Positions 54,157-62,700 are shown, numbered from the stretch's first letter. The stretch is 64,000 bases of DNA from Paenibacillus xylanexedens (GCF_017874615.1 NZ_JAGIKV010000006.1:62001-126000); one strand, 5' to 3'. Made by a program: numbers and translations. The notes: a model not told the origin generated them from the letters alone.

Positions 54157-55389
54157 ATGAATACTTTTGAAACGAATCTTCAGCAATATGCTGAACTGGC
54201 TGTACAAGTCGGTGTCAATGTCCATCCTGGACAGACACTCGTGGTTAACGCTCCAATCTCGGCAGCGCATTTTGTACGACTAATCGTCAAAGCAGCTTAC
54301 GGTAAAGGTGCCAAATTGGTCAAAGTAAACTGGAGCGATGAAACCGTTACACGTCTTCATTACGATCTTGCACCTGATGAAGCCTTCTCCATTGAACCGA
54401 AATGGTTTGCAGCTGAAATGACTGAATTGGTTGAAGAAGGTGCCGCTATTCTGCACGTCATCGCTGAAAATCCGGATCTGCTGAACGGTGTAGCGCAGGA
54501 ACGCATTATTACTAGCCAAAAAGTGCGCGGCAAAGCGCTAGAAAAATATCGTTCTTATCAAATGGCTGACAAATTCAGCTGGTCTATCGTAGCCGTTCCT
54601 TCTCCGGAATGGGCAGCTAAAGTGTTCCCGGACCTGCCGGAAGCACAACAAGTGGACCGCCTGTGGGATGTTATTTTCAAAACAGTACGGATCGGTGAAC
54701 AGGATGCTGTTGCCGAATGGAAAACCCATTTGCAAAATCTCGATTCCCGCGCTGATCTGCTGAACAACAAGAAATACAAGAAGCTTCACTATACAGCTCC
54801 AGGCACAGACTTGACCATCGAACTTCCAGAAGGCCATATCTGGGTATCCGGTGGAAGTGTGAATGAGCAAGGACATGTCTTTATTGCCAATATGCCTACC
54901 GAAGAAGTATTCACGGCTCCGCTGAAAACGGGTGTTAACGGTACTGTGCGCAGCACGAAACCACTGAGCTACGGGGGCAACCTGATTGACGGTTTCTCAC
55001 TAACATTCGAGAACGGCCGAATTGTTGACTATACCGCCGATCAAGGTCTCGATGCACTCAAAAACCTGATCGAGATAGATGATGGCGCACACTATCTGGG
55101 TGAAGTAGCCCTCGTTCCACATCAGTCCCCAATTTCCGATACCAATATTTTGTTCTACAATACTTTGTTTGATGAAAATGCCTCCAACCATTTGGCGATT
55201 GGTAATGCCTATGCCTTCTGTCTGGAAGGTGGTAAAACGATGTCCAAAGAGGAACTGATTGAACGTGGCATGAACTCCAGTCTCACTCATGTAGACTTCA
55301 TGATTGGATCCGGAGAAATGAACATTCATGGCGTGACCTCCGAAGGTGCGGAAGAGCCGATCTTCCTGCAAGGAAACTGGGCATTTTAA
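54157..55389 (+). CDS. M29-family aminopeptidase, first copy
   Basis: Metallo-aminopeptidase of the AmpS/AmpT type (410 residues). The metal-site blocks are MPTEEVFTAPLKTGVNG (Glu), GAHYLGEVALVPHQSPIS (Glu), FDENASNHLAIGNAYAF (His) and SSLTHVDFMIGSGEMNI (His, Asp). The active-site Tyr is probably that of GNAYAF. ATG 54157 has GGAGG 10 bases upstream; the longer ORF starts within the leader. A TTGGTA/TACAAT pair 18 bp apart at 53969-53998 may be its promoter. A second copy follows after a terminator. Confidence 0.92.
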   Translation: MNTFETNLQQYAELAVQVGVNVHPGQTLVVNAPISAAHFVRLIVKAAYGKGAKLVKVNWSDETVTRLHYDLAPDEAFSIEPKWFAAEMTELVEEGAAILHVIAENPDLLNGVAQERIITSQKVRGKALEKYRSYQMADKFSWSIVAVPSPEWAAKVFPDLPEAQQVDRLWDVIFKTVRIGEQDAVAEWKTHLQNLDSRADLLNNKKYKKLHYTAPGTDLTIELPEGHIWVSGGSVNEQGHVFIANMPTEEVFTAPLKTGVNGTVRSTKPLSYGGNLIDGFSLTFENGRIVDYTADQGLDALKNLIEIDDGAHYLGEVALVPHQSPISDTNILFYNTLFDENASNHLAIGNAYAFCLEGGKTMSKEELIERGMNSSLTHVDFMIGSGEMNIHGVTSEGAEEPIFLQGNWAF

Positions 55390-55410
55390 TCCCGTTTATG
55401 TGATTTAGGA

Positions 55411-55434
55411 GAGAGGAGATTACTCCTCTCTTTT
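55411..55434 (+). terminator. intrinsic terminator between the two aminopeptidase genes
   Basis: GAGAGGAG and CTCCTCTC make a perfect 8 bp stem around ATTA, followed by TTTT. Readthrough would be needed for the second copy unless it has its own promoter; only 44 bp remain before its start. Confidence 0.8.
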
Positions 55435-55478
55435 CCTGCGTCAACAGGTCAAAAATTCAACAAATGGAGGGAACTCAT

Positions 55479-56711
55479 ATGTTAAGTTTTGAACAAAAAC
55501 TGGATCGTTACGCTGAACTTGCTGTAAGAGTAGGTGCTAACGTGCAACCAGGGCAAGTATTTGTCATCTCTGCGATGATTGATACCGCTGAATTCGTACG
55601 TTTGCTGGTACGTAAGGGATATGAAGCTGGAGCCAAGCAGGTGATTGTAAAATACGGAGATGAAACCGTCAATCGATTGCGGTTTGAGATGGCCCCTGAG
55701 GAATCCTTCCAAGAGCCGCCGAAATGGCATGCAGCGGAGCTTGAAGAACTGGCGGCCAATAATGCAGCCTTTCTGACCGTATTGTCATCCAGCCCAGACC
55801 TGATGAAAGGTATTGACCCGGAGCGGATTTCCACCCATCAGCGTACATATGGTCAGGCGATGGCCAAGTACCGTCAGTATCAACAGGCGGATAAAATGAG
55901 CTGGACGGGTGTGGCTTGTCCTTCCTCCGATTGGGCAGCCAAAGTATTCCCGGATCTCCCGGCAGCCGAGCAGGTTAGCCAGCTGTGGGAAGCCATTTTT
56001 GCTGCAGTGAGAGCCGATCTGGAGGACCCTGTAGCGGCTTGGGAACAGCATATTGAACGACTGGAGACCAAAGCCGTTGCCCTGAACAACAAGAAGTATC
56101 AAGCATTACATTTCCTCTCCCCAAGGACGGATCTTACTGTCGAGCTTCCAGAAGGTCATATCTGGGCGCAGGCAGGTAGCGTGAATGAGCAAGGCACCCC
56201 TTTTGTCGCGAATATCCCGACAGAGGAAGTATTCACCGCTCCAGCCAAACATGGCGTTAATGGCAAAGTGTCCAGCACCAAACCACTGAGCTATGGCGGC
56301 AGTATTATTGATCGTTTTTCACTCACATTTGAGAACGGACGTATCATTGATTTTCATGCTGAAGAAGGTCAGGATACGCTGGAAAGACTCATTTCCATGG
56401 ATGAAGGATCTCATTACCTCGGCGAAGTCGCTTTGGTTCCCTTCCATTCACCGATCTCTGAGAGTGGCATCCTGTATTACACTACATTGTATGATGAGAA
56501 TGCGTCTTGCCATCTTGCGATTGGCAGTTCCTATGCATTCAATATCGAAGGTGGCAAAACGATGTCTCCTGAAGAGCTTGCAGCTCGTGGCATGAACACC
56601 AGCATCACCCATGTGGACTTCATGATGGGCTCTCCCGAGACGGACATCTATGGTATCACGGCAAACGGCGAACGTGAAGCCATCTTCCTTAAGGGAGACT
56701 GGGTATTCTAA
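55479..56711 (+). CDS. M29-family aminopeptidase, second copy
   Basis: Paralog of the preceding gene with the same length (410 residues) and colinear motifs: IPTEEVFTAPAKHGVNGK, GSHYLGEVALVPFHSPIS, YDENASCHLAIGSSYAFN and TSITHVDFMMGSPETDI. Both copies share the start pattern (M-x-x-F-E-x-x-L-x-x-Y-AELAV-x-VG-x-NV) and end in G-x-W-x-F, so they arose by tandem duplication and diverged throughout. GGAGG sits 8 bases before ATG 55479. All metal ligands are kept, so it should be active. Confidence 0.92.
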   Translation: MLSFEQKLDRYAELAVRVGANVQPGQVFVISAMIDTAEFVRLLVRKGYEAGAKQVIVKYGDETVNRLRFEMAPEESFQEPPKWHAAELEELAANNAAFLTVLSSSPDLMKGIDPERISTHQRTYGQAMAKYRQYQQADKMSWTGVACPSSDWAAKVFPDLPAAEQVSQLWEAIFAAVRADLEDPVAAWEQHIERLETKAVALNNKKYQALHFLSPRTDLTVELPEGHIWAQAGSVNEQGTPFVANIPTEEVFTAPAKHGVNGKVSSTKPLSYGGSIIDRFSLTFENGRIIDFHAEEGQDTLERLISMDEGSHYLGEVALVPFHSPISESGILYYTTLYDENASCHLAIGSSYAFNIEGGKTMSPEELAARGMNTSITHVDFMMGSPETDIYGITANGEREAIFLKGDWVF

Positions 56712-56912
56712 CTGATTACGGAGAGTAATCTCCTGTAATGTATTTTCACTGAACAGCCTTTTATTAATTTTCAGCAAACTTTCCCGCATGTTATACACAC
56801 TTCCCTCATCTGGTTTTTCCCGGACCAACCTCCCATTGTACCGTTTCCATATTATGTTGTAAAATGTAATGATACCAATGTTTGTGGATTGTTCACCAGA
56901 AAGGAGAACATC

Positions 56913-57503
56913 ATGGCCAATCGGCTCCAGTTATTACTAGCCTCAGATTTCCATAATTTAGGCTCTGCACTTCAAGAAGAAGTGTATTATGAATATTATA
57001 ATATGGTACATGGTCTTATCGTTTATATCATCAAGGAGCGTGCTGCAGCAGAAGATATTATTCAGGAAGCTTTTATCAAAATCATTAAAAACAAACCCAT
57101 CTTTGAAGACGAGGTCAAACTGAAAGCCTGGCTCAAGGTTGTCACACGGAACACAGCTATTAATTATCTGAGAAAAAATAAAAATAACCGTAACCAATTG
57201 GATACGGATAGTGTTTTTATAGATATGGAGACGATGAATCAGACGGCAGCTTCCGTGGAAAGCATGGTAGAAACGCAGATGATGGAAGAGTCCATTGAAT
57301 ATTATCTCAGACAGCTCAAACCGGAATATCGTGTACTGGTGGAGTTACGGTGGAAAAAAGGTCTCTCTTACCGAGAGATGGCCGAACTGCTGGATACCTC
57401 CGAAGACATTGTGAAGCAACGCTTGTTCAGAGCCCGTGGCAGTATCAAGAAGAAATTACATAAGGAATGGGGTGGAAGCATTGAGCAAAGGCAAGTCCGA
57501 TAA
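56913..57503 (+). CDS. ECF-type RNA polymerase sigma factor
   Basis: Alternative sigma factor (196 residues). Region 2: EYYNMVHGLIVYIIKERAAA then EDIIQEAFIKIIKNKPIF and RNTAINYLRKNK (core-binding and -10 recognition). Region 4: YRVLVELRWKKGLSYREMAE then LLDTSEDIVKQRLFRARGSI (-35 recognition helix-turn-helix). AAAGGAG precedes ATG 56913. The stop overlaps the start of a membrane protein gene by 23 bp, the usual layout for a sigma/anti-sigma pair. TTGTAC/TAAAAT near 56835-56870 may be a sigma-A promoter. Regulon and inducing signal are unknown. Confidence 0.9.
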   Translation: MANRLQLLLASDFHNLGSALQEEVYYEYYNMVHGLIVYIIKERAAAEDIIQEAFIKIIKNKPIFEDEVKLKAWLKVVTRNTAINYLRKNKNNRNQLDTDSVFIDMETMNQTAASVESMVETQMMEESIEYYLRQLKPEYRVLVELRWKKGLSYREMAELLDTSEDIVKQRLFRARGSIKKKLHKEWGGSIEQRQVR

Positions 57504-58434
57504 AAACGCGGAGCGATTCGATTCAGAGCTGGAAGACGAATATTTCGACGCTGCGTTTGACCTGGCTTTTGATGAAGCTTTCCATCAGGCCGTCTCTGCC
57601 CCTTCCGCCTCCCATACCGAAGCCATGCAGCAATCCTGGCAGAAGGTAAACAGGGAAATTAACAGAATCGGTTTACGTAAAAAAAGAATACGTACTTTGC
57701 GACTTACAATCGTCGTAGCTGCGTCCGTGACCATCGGAGCCGTTATTTTCAGCCTGCCGTCCGGTACGCAAGCGGTATCCCCTTTTGTGCAATCCATCAA
57801 AGATTGGGGTAATGGCATGAAATCCATTATCATTGAGGATCGCACGACCCAACTGGGGGCTGATCCGTCAACAGCCAAAACGCCTCCACCACCGGAAACC
57901 AGCTTAGACGACATTCTTAAAGTACAAGAAGAAGAAGCTCTTAATACACCTTCGTATGAGTTATCGAGCCATCTGTTTCGTCCAGTACTTGTTACGGAAG
58001 AGATCGCACGCGAAGGGTTCATGGGTGACTTTCTGTTATCCAAGGCCATTCCCGAGCGATTCAATAAGGTCAAATTCGAACTCGTGCTCGATACTGAAAA
58101 CCCTGTGAATCCAGACGATTATTATGAGTCCACACAAATGAGAGTTCAATATACCAGTGAAGGCAAGAGCATAGAGGATGAGATCATCCAGTTTGATTAT
58201 GTCCATGTCATGCCTGGGGAGAAAATTGAAGGGGCCATGCTTCGTGATATGAGCACCGTAAAGCTGGCGGACGGCACGGAAGCACTGATGTATATCGGCC
58301 CACCCTATAACTCCTTTCAGTGGATGATGGGTTCCAACAATATGAGTCTGTTTGGCACCCTTTCGGAAGAAGAAATGACTGCTATTGCCAACGATTTTCA
58401 AGAGCAGAAGTTTCCCGGCAGCACCCGTCGATAA
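57481..58434 (+). CDS. single-pass membrane protein, probable anti-sigma factor
   Basis: Protein of 317 residues coupled to the sigma gene. The N-terminal about 70 residues are acidic and helical (SELEDEYFDAAFDLAFDEAF), then basic GLRKKRIRTLRLTIVVAASV leads into one membrane helix (VTIGAVIFSLPSG) at about 70-88. The remaining about 225 residues should be outside. These contain a Pro-rich linker (TPPPPE) and an extracellular domain ending FGTLSEEEMTAIANDFQEQK, similar to DUF4367-type domains. TTG 57481 follows GGGGTGG; this start is my best guess. No zinc HxxxCxxC anti-sigma motif is visible, so the anti-sigma role rests on context and topology. Confidence 0.75.
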   Translation: MSKGKSDKNAERFDSELEDEYFDAAFDLAFDEAFHQAVSAPSASHTEAMQQSWQKVNREINRIGLRKKRIRTLRLTIVVAASVTIGAVIFSLPSGTQAVSPFVQSIKDWGNGMKSIIIEDRTTQLGADPSTAKTPPPPETSLDDILKVQEEEALNTPSYELSSHLFRPVLVTEEIAREGFMGDFLLSKAIPERFNKVKFELVLDTENPVNPDDYYESTQMRVQYTSEGKSIEDEIIQFDYVHVMPGEKIEGAMLRDMSTVKLADGTEALMYIGPPYNSFQWMMGSNNMSLFGTLSEEEMTAIANDFQEQKFPGSTRR

Positions 58435-58436
58435 GA

Positions 58437-58949
58437 TCAGAATAACACGGTGCCAGAGACATGTTTGCTTGTTTCCGTGGTACTTCCATCATACGCTGTA
58501 TGAATACTGGTAACGCGATAATAATATCCTGGCATGACGGTCCAATCCGATGCGGCATTCAGTAAGTTTGTATTCGTTGCATTGTTGGAATTCGTTTTAA
58601 AAGTTACCCATGCTGTTCCTGTCCAGCGCTCAAGTCGATAATCTACGGAAAGTGTCTTCATTGCTGTATATGTCATGGTCTTGGTATTGACGATAGCCGA
58701 TAGTCCACCCCCAGGAATGACTGCACCGACCGCTTGATAGATATGTCCAAGTTCTCGAGTGTTAGCAAGCGAATGGATGGATGGTTCTGGCGGAGGCGGA
58801 GCTGTAAGAGCACCAGAGGACACATTGATCATCGGGCTTGCAACGGCTGGTTCGGACGTAGGTATAGCCAGGATTGTTGGCACCATTAACAAGGCAACAA
58901 GGGTTGTTTTTAGTATAGATGCTGCACTCTTATTATTCATTTTCCGCAT
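58437..58949 (-). CDS. secreted hypothetical protein
   Basis: A 170-residue exported protein. MRKMNNKSAASILKTTLVAL plus LMVPTILAIPTSEPAVASPM is a signal peptide. It is followed by a Pro-rich stretch (TAPPPPEPS) and a small beta-rich domain containing LGHIYQAVGAVIPGGGL, DYRLERWTGTAWVTFKTNSN and MPGYYYRVTSIHTAYDGSTT. This resembles short secreted proteins of Bacillales with a fibronectin-like fold. ATG 58949 is 10 bases after GGAGG. It converges on the membrane protein gene with only 2 bp between stops. Function unknown; no enzyme motif seen. Confidence 0.75.
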   Translation of the reverse strand: MRKMNNKSAASILKTTLVALLMVPTILAIPTSEPAVASPMINVSSGALTAPPPPEPSIHSLANTRELGHIYQAVGAVIPGGGLSAIVNTKTMTYTAMKTLSVDYRLERWTGTAWVTFKTNSNNATNTNLLNAASDWTVMPGYYYRVTSIHTAYDGSTTETSKHVSGTVLF

Positions 58950-59021
58950 ATTGATCCATCCTCCGCTTCCATACTTGATTTTGTGTAAGGGTATAAACGG
59001 ACGGATCGGGTGACAGGTTTC

Positions 59022-59062
59022 AAAAAAAATTAGACGCTCCGATGTTTCTGTCGGCAGCGTCT
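59022..59062 (-). terminator. strong intrinsic terminator downstream of the CNNM gene
   Basis: GACGCTGCCGA and CGG-AGCGTC pair on the minus strand around CAGAAACAT; TAATTTTTTTT follows. It protects the start of the secreted-protein gene from readthrough. Confidence 0.85.
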
Positions 59063-59197
59063 TTTGTCTTTGCATGCATCTCCAGCATGGTTGAAACCTA
59101 AATTATTCCATTCCGTATGTATATCAAGAATAGCTTCGTTACAGAGAACCGTTACGCCGATGTTGTCATTCATGCACCCAAAGAATCATGAGCATGC

Positions 59198-59238
59198 AAA
59201 GAAGCTGTACGATGACCATTACGTCACCATACAGCTTC
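59198..59238 (-). terminator. hairpin just after the CNNM gene
   Basis: AAGCTGTATG and CGTACAGCTT pair on the minus strand around a 14-base loop, followed by the weak T-run CTTTG. It lies about 25 bp past the stop; the stronger terminator at 59022 follows. Confidence 0.6.
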
Positions 59239-59260
59239 ATTTGTTACAATTTCGATCCGG

Positions 59261-60577
59261 CTACGCGCCTTCTTCTTCAACCAACAGTTCCAGCTTAATC
59301 ACATTTACTCGGGAGATCCGCTTATGCTCTGTCTCTTGAATGACAAATACATAACCCCCATACTCAACCGATTGACCGACCTCAGGTGGAATGGCATCTA
59401 CTCTGGAGTATAGCCAGCCCCCGATGGTATCGTAATCGGCACGATCCATCTCCAGTCCGAATCGTTCGCTGACTTCTTCAATCAGCATCATTCCATCAAT
59501 AGAGTATTCCATCTCATCCACTTGTTCAATGACAGGACGCTCATGGTCGAATTCATCCTGAATCTCGCCTACGATCTCTTCCATGATATCTTCAAGTGTG
59601 ACAAGCCCGGAGGTTCCGCCGTATTCATCAATCAGAATCGCAATCTGTGTCTTGCTACGCTGCATACGCTTGAGCAGATCACTGATTAAGGTGGTATCTG
59701 GCACAGCCAGGATGGGCCGGATCACGGAGATGGTATCCGTAAGTTGGGATCGCATCAGATCCTTAATGTGAATAAAGCCGATAATATGATCCTTGTCTCC
59801 GTTATATACCGGATACCTTGTTCGCATACTCTCGCTGGCAATCTCCAGATTTTCCAGCATGGACTCATTGGCATTCAGACAGATCATCTCCGTCCGCGGA
59901 ATCATAATTTCACGGGCGGTTGTATCCGTAAAATCAAATATATTATCAACAAGTGCTAATTCAGTGTTATCAATTAAACCGCTCTTATTGCTTTCTTTCA
60001 TCAGAATACGTATTTCATCTTCGCTATGTGCCGAGTCAATCTCCGAAGCTGGTGCTATTCGGAACAGTCTCAACAAGCCGTTAGCCATACCGTTCAGTGC
60101 CCATATGAATGGATACATTAACTTGTAGAAGAACGTTAGCAAAGCCGCAGACCACAACGTGATCGTCTCAGACTTTCGAATCGCCATCGTTTTGGGGGCA
60201 AGTTCTCCCAGTACAATGTGCAAGATCGTAATAATCACAAATGCAATGGCAATAGAGATTCCATGAACGTAGACTGGTCCCAGTCCAAATGCGGTAAACA
60301 CGGGCTCTAACAGATGTGCAATTGCCGGTTCTCCCAGCCACCCGAGTCCCAGTGAAGCCAAAGTTATACCTAGTTGGCAAGCTGACAGATATGCATCCAG
60401 ATTACGTACGATATTGGAAGCATAGATGGCATTTTTGTTGCCTGTTTCCACCAAAGCCTCAATCCGACTTCCACGAACCTTCACCATCGCGAATTCCGCC
60501 GACACAAAGAAACCATTCATTAATACAAGTAAACCAATTATTACTAAATTTAAAATACTCGGTAAGGGGTCACTCAA
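59261..60577 (-). CDS. CNNM/CBS/CorC-type membrane protein (hemolysin family)
   Basis: Membrane protein (438 residues) of the family linked to magnesium efflux and metal tolerance. The N-terminal CNNM/DUF21 domain (about 1-195) has four hydrophobic segments, including the SAEFAMVKVRGSRIEALVET and LGLGWLGEPAIA motifs. Two CBS domains follow (about 210-335, with PRTEMICLNANESMLENLEI), and a CorC/HlyC domain ends the protein (about 350-435, EYSIDGMMLIEEVSERFGLE). The only start in frame after an upstream TAG is TTG 60577, weakly preceded by AGGATGA. A much stronger ribosome site with TTG lies 11 codons upstream, interrupted by that TAG. Confidence 0.87.
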   Translation of the reverse strand: MSDPLPSILNLVIIGLLVLMNGFFVSAEFAMVKVRGSRIEALVETGNKNAIYASNIVRNLDAYLSACQLGITLASLGLGWLGEPAIAHLLEPVFTAFGLGPVYVHGISIAIAFVIITILHIVLGELAPKTMAIRKSETITLWSAALLTFFYKLMYPFIWALNGMANGLLRLFRIAPASEIDSAHSEDEIRILMKESNKSGLIDNTELALVDNIFDFTDTTAREIMIPRTEMICLNANESMLENLEIASESMRTRYPVYNGDKDHIIGFIHIKDLMRSQLTDTISVIRPILAVPDTTLISDLLKRMQRSKTQIAILIDEYGGTSGLVTLEDIMEEIVGEIQDEFDHERPVIEQVDEMEYSIDGMMLIEEVSERFGLEMDRADYDTIGGWLYSRVDAIPPEVGQSVEYGGYVFVIQETEHKRISRVNVIKLELLVEEEGA

Positions 60578-60586
60578 ATTTTCATC

Positions 60587-60610
60587 CTATTCGCCGTCAT
60601 TCTTCGACAA
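60587..60610 (-). other. short leader reading frame ending in amber, in frame with the CNNM gene
   Basis: TTG TCG AAG AAT GAC GGC GAA TAG (LSKNDGE) begins 9 bases after a perfect AGGAGG (60625-60620). The stop is in the same frame as the CNNM gene, whose apparent TTG start comes four codons later. It is either a leader peptide coupled to the gene or the true start broken by a point change to TAG. Confidence 0.55.
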
Positions 60611-60731
60611 ATAGGTCCACCTCCTTCGAAAATGTAGGATATTTGCCATTCTGCCGCTCATATGCAATTTCAACTTCCCAATGCTTCCACCTCCACTTTG
60701 TTCTGTCGAATAACAAAGATATGCTTCTTTT

Positions 60732-60759
60732 ATTATATAATTCTACACTACACAGTCAA
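60732..60759 (-). promoter_or_regulatory. sigma-A promoter of the CNNM gene
   Basis: TTGACT and a perfect TATAAT are 16 bp apart on the minus strand. The predicted start leaves a leader of about 150 nt. Confidence 0.8.
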
Positions 60760-60865
60760 TCCGTGTCCTATGACAACGAAATGGCACAAACGCCTTTTTT
60801 CTTTAACAAAAGTCTCGATTACGCTGTTTTTTTAACATTTCACAAACAATGAACTAACCAAACTA

Positions 60866-60914
60866 AAGAGAGCATCCTCGCTCATGCTTCCGCATGGCTG
60901 GATACTCTCTTTTT
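60866..60914 (-). terminator. intrinsic terminator of the sigma-DUF1835 gene
   Basis: GAGAGTATCC and GGATGCTCTC pair as the outer stem, with GCCATGC/GCATGAGC inside; CTTT follows on the minus strand and TTTTTGC on the plus strand. It may work both ways. Confidence 0.7.
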
Positions 60915-60949
60915 GCAATGCTGTTATTTTCTTGAATTCTATCCGCTAA

Positions 60950-62533
60950 TTACGATGTCGACTCAATCTCCACTACGGTCTCAGAAGCGGTATTCCAACG
61001 CCATCTGGCTTGTTTCCCGCTTTCGTTATGCAATCCACCGATCCAGAGTTCATCCTGCTTCAGCAGTGCCCAATCGACTTCACCATTCAACACCTGAATT
61101 CCGAGTTCCGTTAGAGACAGGACTCCGTCACGGAATTTTTCATCATGCTGCTTGAAATTAGGGAAAGTTGTTGCACCGGTCATCTGAAGAAGGGCATGAG
61201 GTCCTTCTGTCATCCGCCTCAGATGTGCCCAGTATTCAAGATCACCCATCCCGAGAATATGCAGCTTGTCCCCCACCTTGCGAAACAAAGGATACGGACG
61301 AACTATACCCGCTCTAATGGTCTCCAGTGTTGTCTGCTCAATTAGTCCCAGACCGTTCGATACAGATGGCAGACGGGACAAATGTGCCTTAAAGGCAGCT
61401 TTCGCAAAGGGTAGCGCAGAAGTGTCTGCCTGCAAGTAATCCAGATGATCCCGGATATCAGTCGACGTATAGGCTTCCCAGAACTGTGCACCGGCTTGTA
61501 ACTCGTTTTTCTCAATCACATGCCAACTGCCGGACAGACGTTCAATCTGTGTGGAGGTAAGCTGTCCCAGTCCTCTAAAATGCTCAATCTCTGGATACGA
61601 GTCAATACAGAGCAGATTCAGTTTCGTATTCTGGAGTGCTTGTCCTTTGAAATAATGTAACAGATACGATAACATCGTCTGATCATAGAGATCGTATTCG
61701 AACCATAAGACAATTTCCTTGTATTGTTGAAACGAATTCAACTTGCGTTCAAGTTCCTCAATCTTCAAGTATTCCGCCTGTGGAATGCCCAACTGCTGCT
61801 CTAACACGGATGCCCGATTCTGCCGCTCCTTCGTATCTCCCATCTCTTTGGCTACCGGGCCGAACGTGTACAACTCTCTCCATACCAGGATGTCTCCCTG
61901 AATTCCACTTTCTCTTAAACGATTGGCAGCGTGATCCCCATTCATAATGTGTAACAATCCTTTTCCCCCTTCATACAAGTCACTGAATACAGAGACCAGA
62001 TCCCTTACTGGCATAGAGCGCTTGAGTTTGGATCGGGCATCGAACAGTCTTTTCTTTAATGCAGGTACTTTGACCCCGAGGAAATCCGATATTTCCTTGA
62101 GCGAGTATCCTTCCAAATAAAACAGTTCAACAGCAATCCGCATCGATGATGGCAGTATTGCAATGGAATCACGCAGCGTACGATGCATTTCATTTTGCAC
62201 CGCTTGTTTTTCCGGATCATGCGCCTGATCCTCTTCATGGAATACATGCTCCAGCTCCTGAACTGGAATCATGGTATGCTGCTTGCGTCTTAGCCAGCGA
62301 TAACACTGCCTCTCCACGATCACCTTGAACCACCCGGGAAAAGCCTCAGGAGCTTCCAGCTTGGACAGATTGCCAAAGGCTTCAGTAAACGCCTCCTGTA
62401 CGACATCTTCAGCCCAAAATGTATCTCCTAAACGATTGTAGGCAACAGCAAGTGCCATCCCGCGATATTGAGACATCAGTTGTGCGTAAGCTTCGGTTTC
62501 CCCCTTCATCGCTCCTTCAATCCATGAATTCAA
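60950..62533 (-). CDS. ECF-like sigma factor fused to a DUF1835-type C-terminal region
   Basis: A 527-residue protein. Region 2 of a sigma-70 factor is at about 1-85 (YNRLGDTFWAEDVVQEAFTE, FPGWFKVIVERQCYRWLRRK), and region 4 at about 115-170 (AVELFYLEGYSLKEISDFLG then VKVPALKKRLFDARSKLKRS). From about residue 190, LLHIMNGDHAANRLRESGIQ and GDILVWRELYTFGPVAKEMG match the start of the DUF1835 domain. The following about 300 residues include EIVLWFEYDLYDQTMLSYLL and LGLIEQTTLETIRAG. Usual ECF factors end near residue 180. The start is TTG 62533, 9 bases after AAGGGAG. No anti-sigma gene adjoins it, so the C-terminus may be the control domain. Confidence 0.85.
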   Translation of the reverse strand: MNSWIEGAMKGETEAYAQLMSQYRGMALAVAYNRLGDTFWAEDVVQEAFTEAFGNLSKLEAPEAFPGWFKVIVERQCYRWLRRKQHTMIPVQELEHVFHEEDQAHDPEKQAVQNEMHRTLRDSIAILPSSMRIAVELFYLEGYSLKEISDFLGVKVPALKKRLFDARSKLKRSMPVRDLVSVFSDLYEGGKGLLHIMNGDHAANRLRESGIQGDILVWRELYTFGPVAKEMGDTKERQNRASVLEQQLGIPQAEYLKIEELERKLNSFQQYKEIVLWFEYDLYDQTMLSYLLHYFKGQALQNTKLNLLCIDSYPEIEHFRGLGQLTSTQIERLSGSWHVIEKNELQAGAQFWEAYTSTDIRDHLDYLQADTSALPFAKAAFKAHLSRLPSVSNGLGLIEQTTLETIRAGIVRPYPLFRKVGDKLHILGMGDLEYWAHLRRMTEGPHALLQMTGATTFPNFKQHDEKFRDGVLSLTELGIQVLNGEVDWALLKQDELWIGGLHNESGKQARWRWNTASETVVEIESTS

Positions 62534-62654
62534 TGCTATGGACTCCCTTCATATAAGCATGCTGCTTGTTCTATTCATGTATAAGTGCCATGTTATCGCC
62601 AAAAGGTTACGTATGACTCTAAACCTATAGTAACCTTAGTATATATGCTTATGT

Positions 62655-62700
62655 AAAAAGCTGCCCCGTTTGCGGATAACCTCCACATTCGGGACAGCCT
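62655..62700 (-). terminator. intrinsic terminator of the cwlJ-gerQ operon
   Basis: GCTGTCCCG and CGGGGCAGC pair on the minus strand around a 21-base loop, followed by TTTTTAC. It lies about 55 bp past the gerQ stop. Confidence 0.75.

Larger units (their letters stand above)
58950..59260. other. intergenic region with two terminators
   Basis: 311 bp between the secreted-protein gene and the CNNM gene. It holds two hairpins in series, both oriented to stop the CNNM transcript. No additional gene is supported. Confidence 0.6.
60578..60949. promoter_or_regulatory. 372 bp upstream region of the CNNM gene
   Basis: It holds a strong promoter (60732-60759), a leader of about 150 nt, the short reading frame at 60587-60610 and, at the far end, the terminator of the sigma-DUF1835 gene. 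I did not recognise a magnesium riboswitch, but could not test the fold. Confidence 0.6.

Noticed and set aside
60578-60866. Magnesium riboswitch before the CNNM gene
   Set aside because: The leader is only about 150 nt from the predicted start and I could not recognise the conserved M-box core or a terminator-antiterminator pair by eye.
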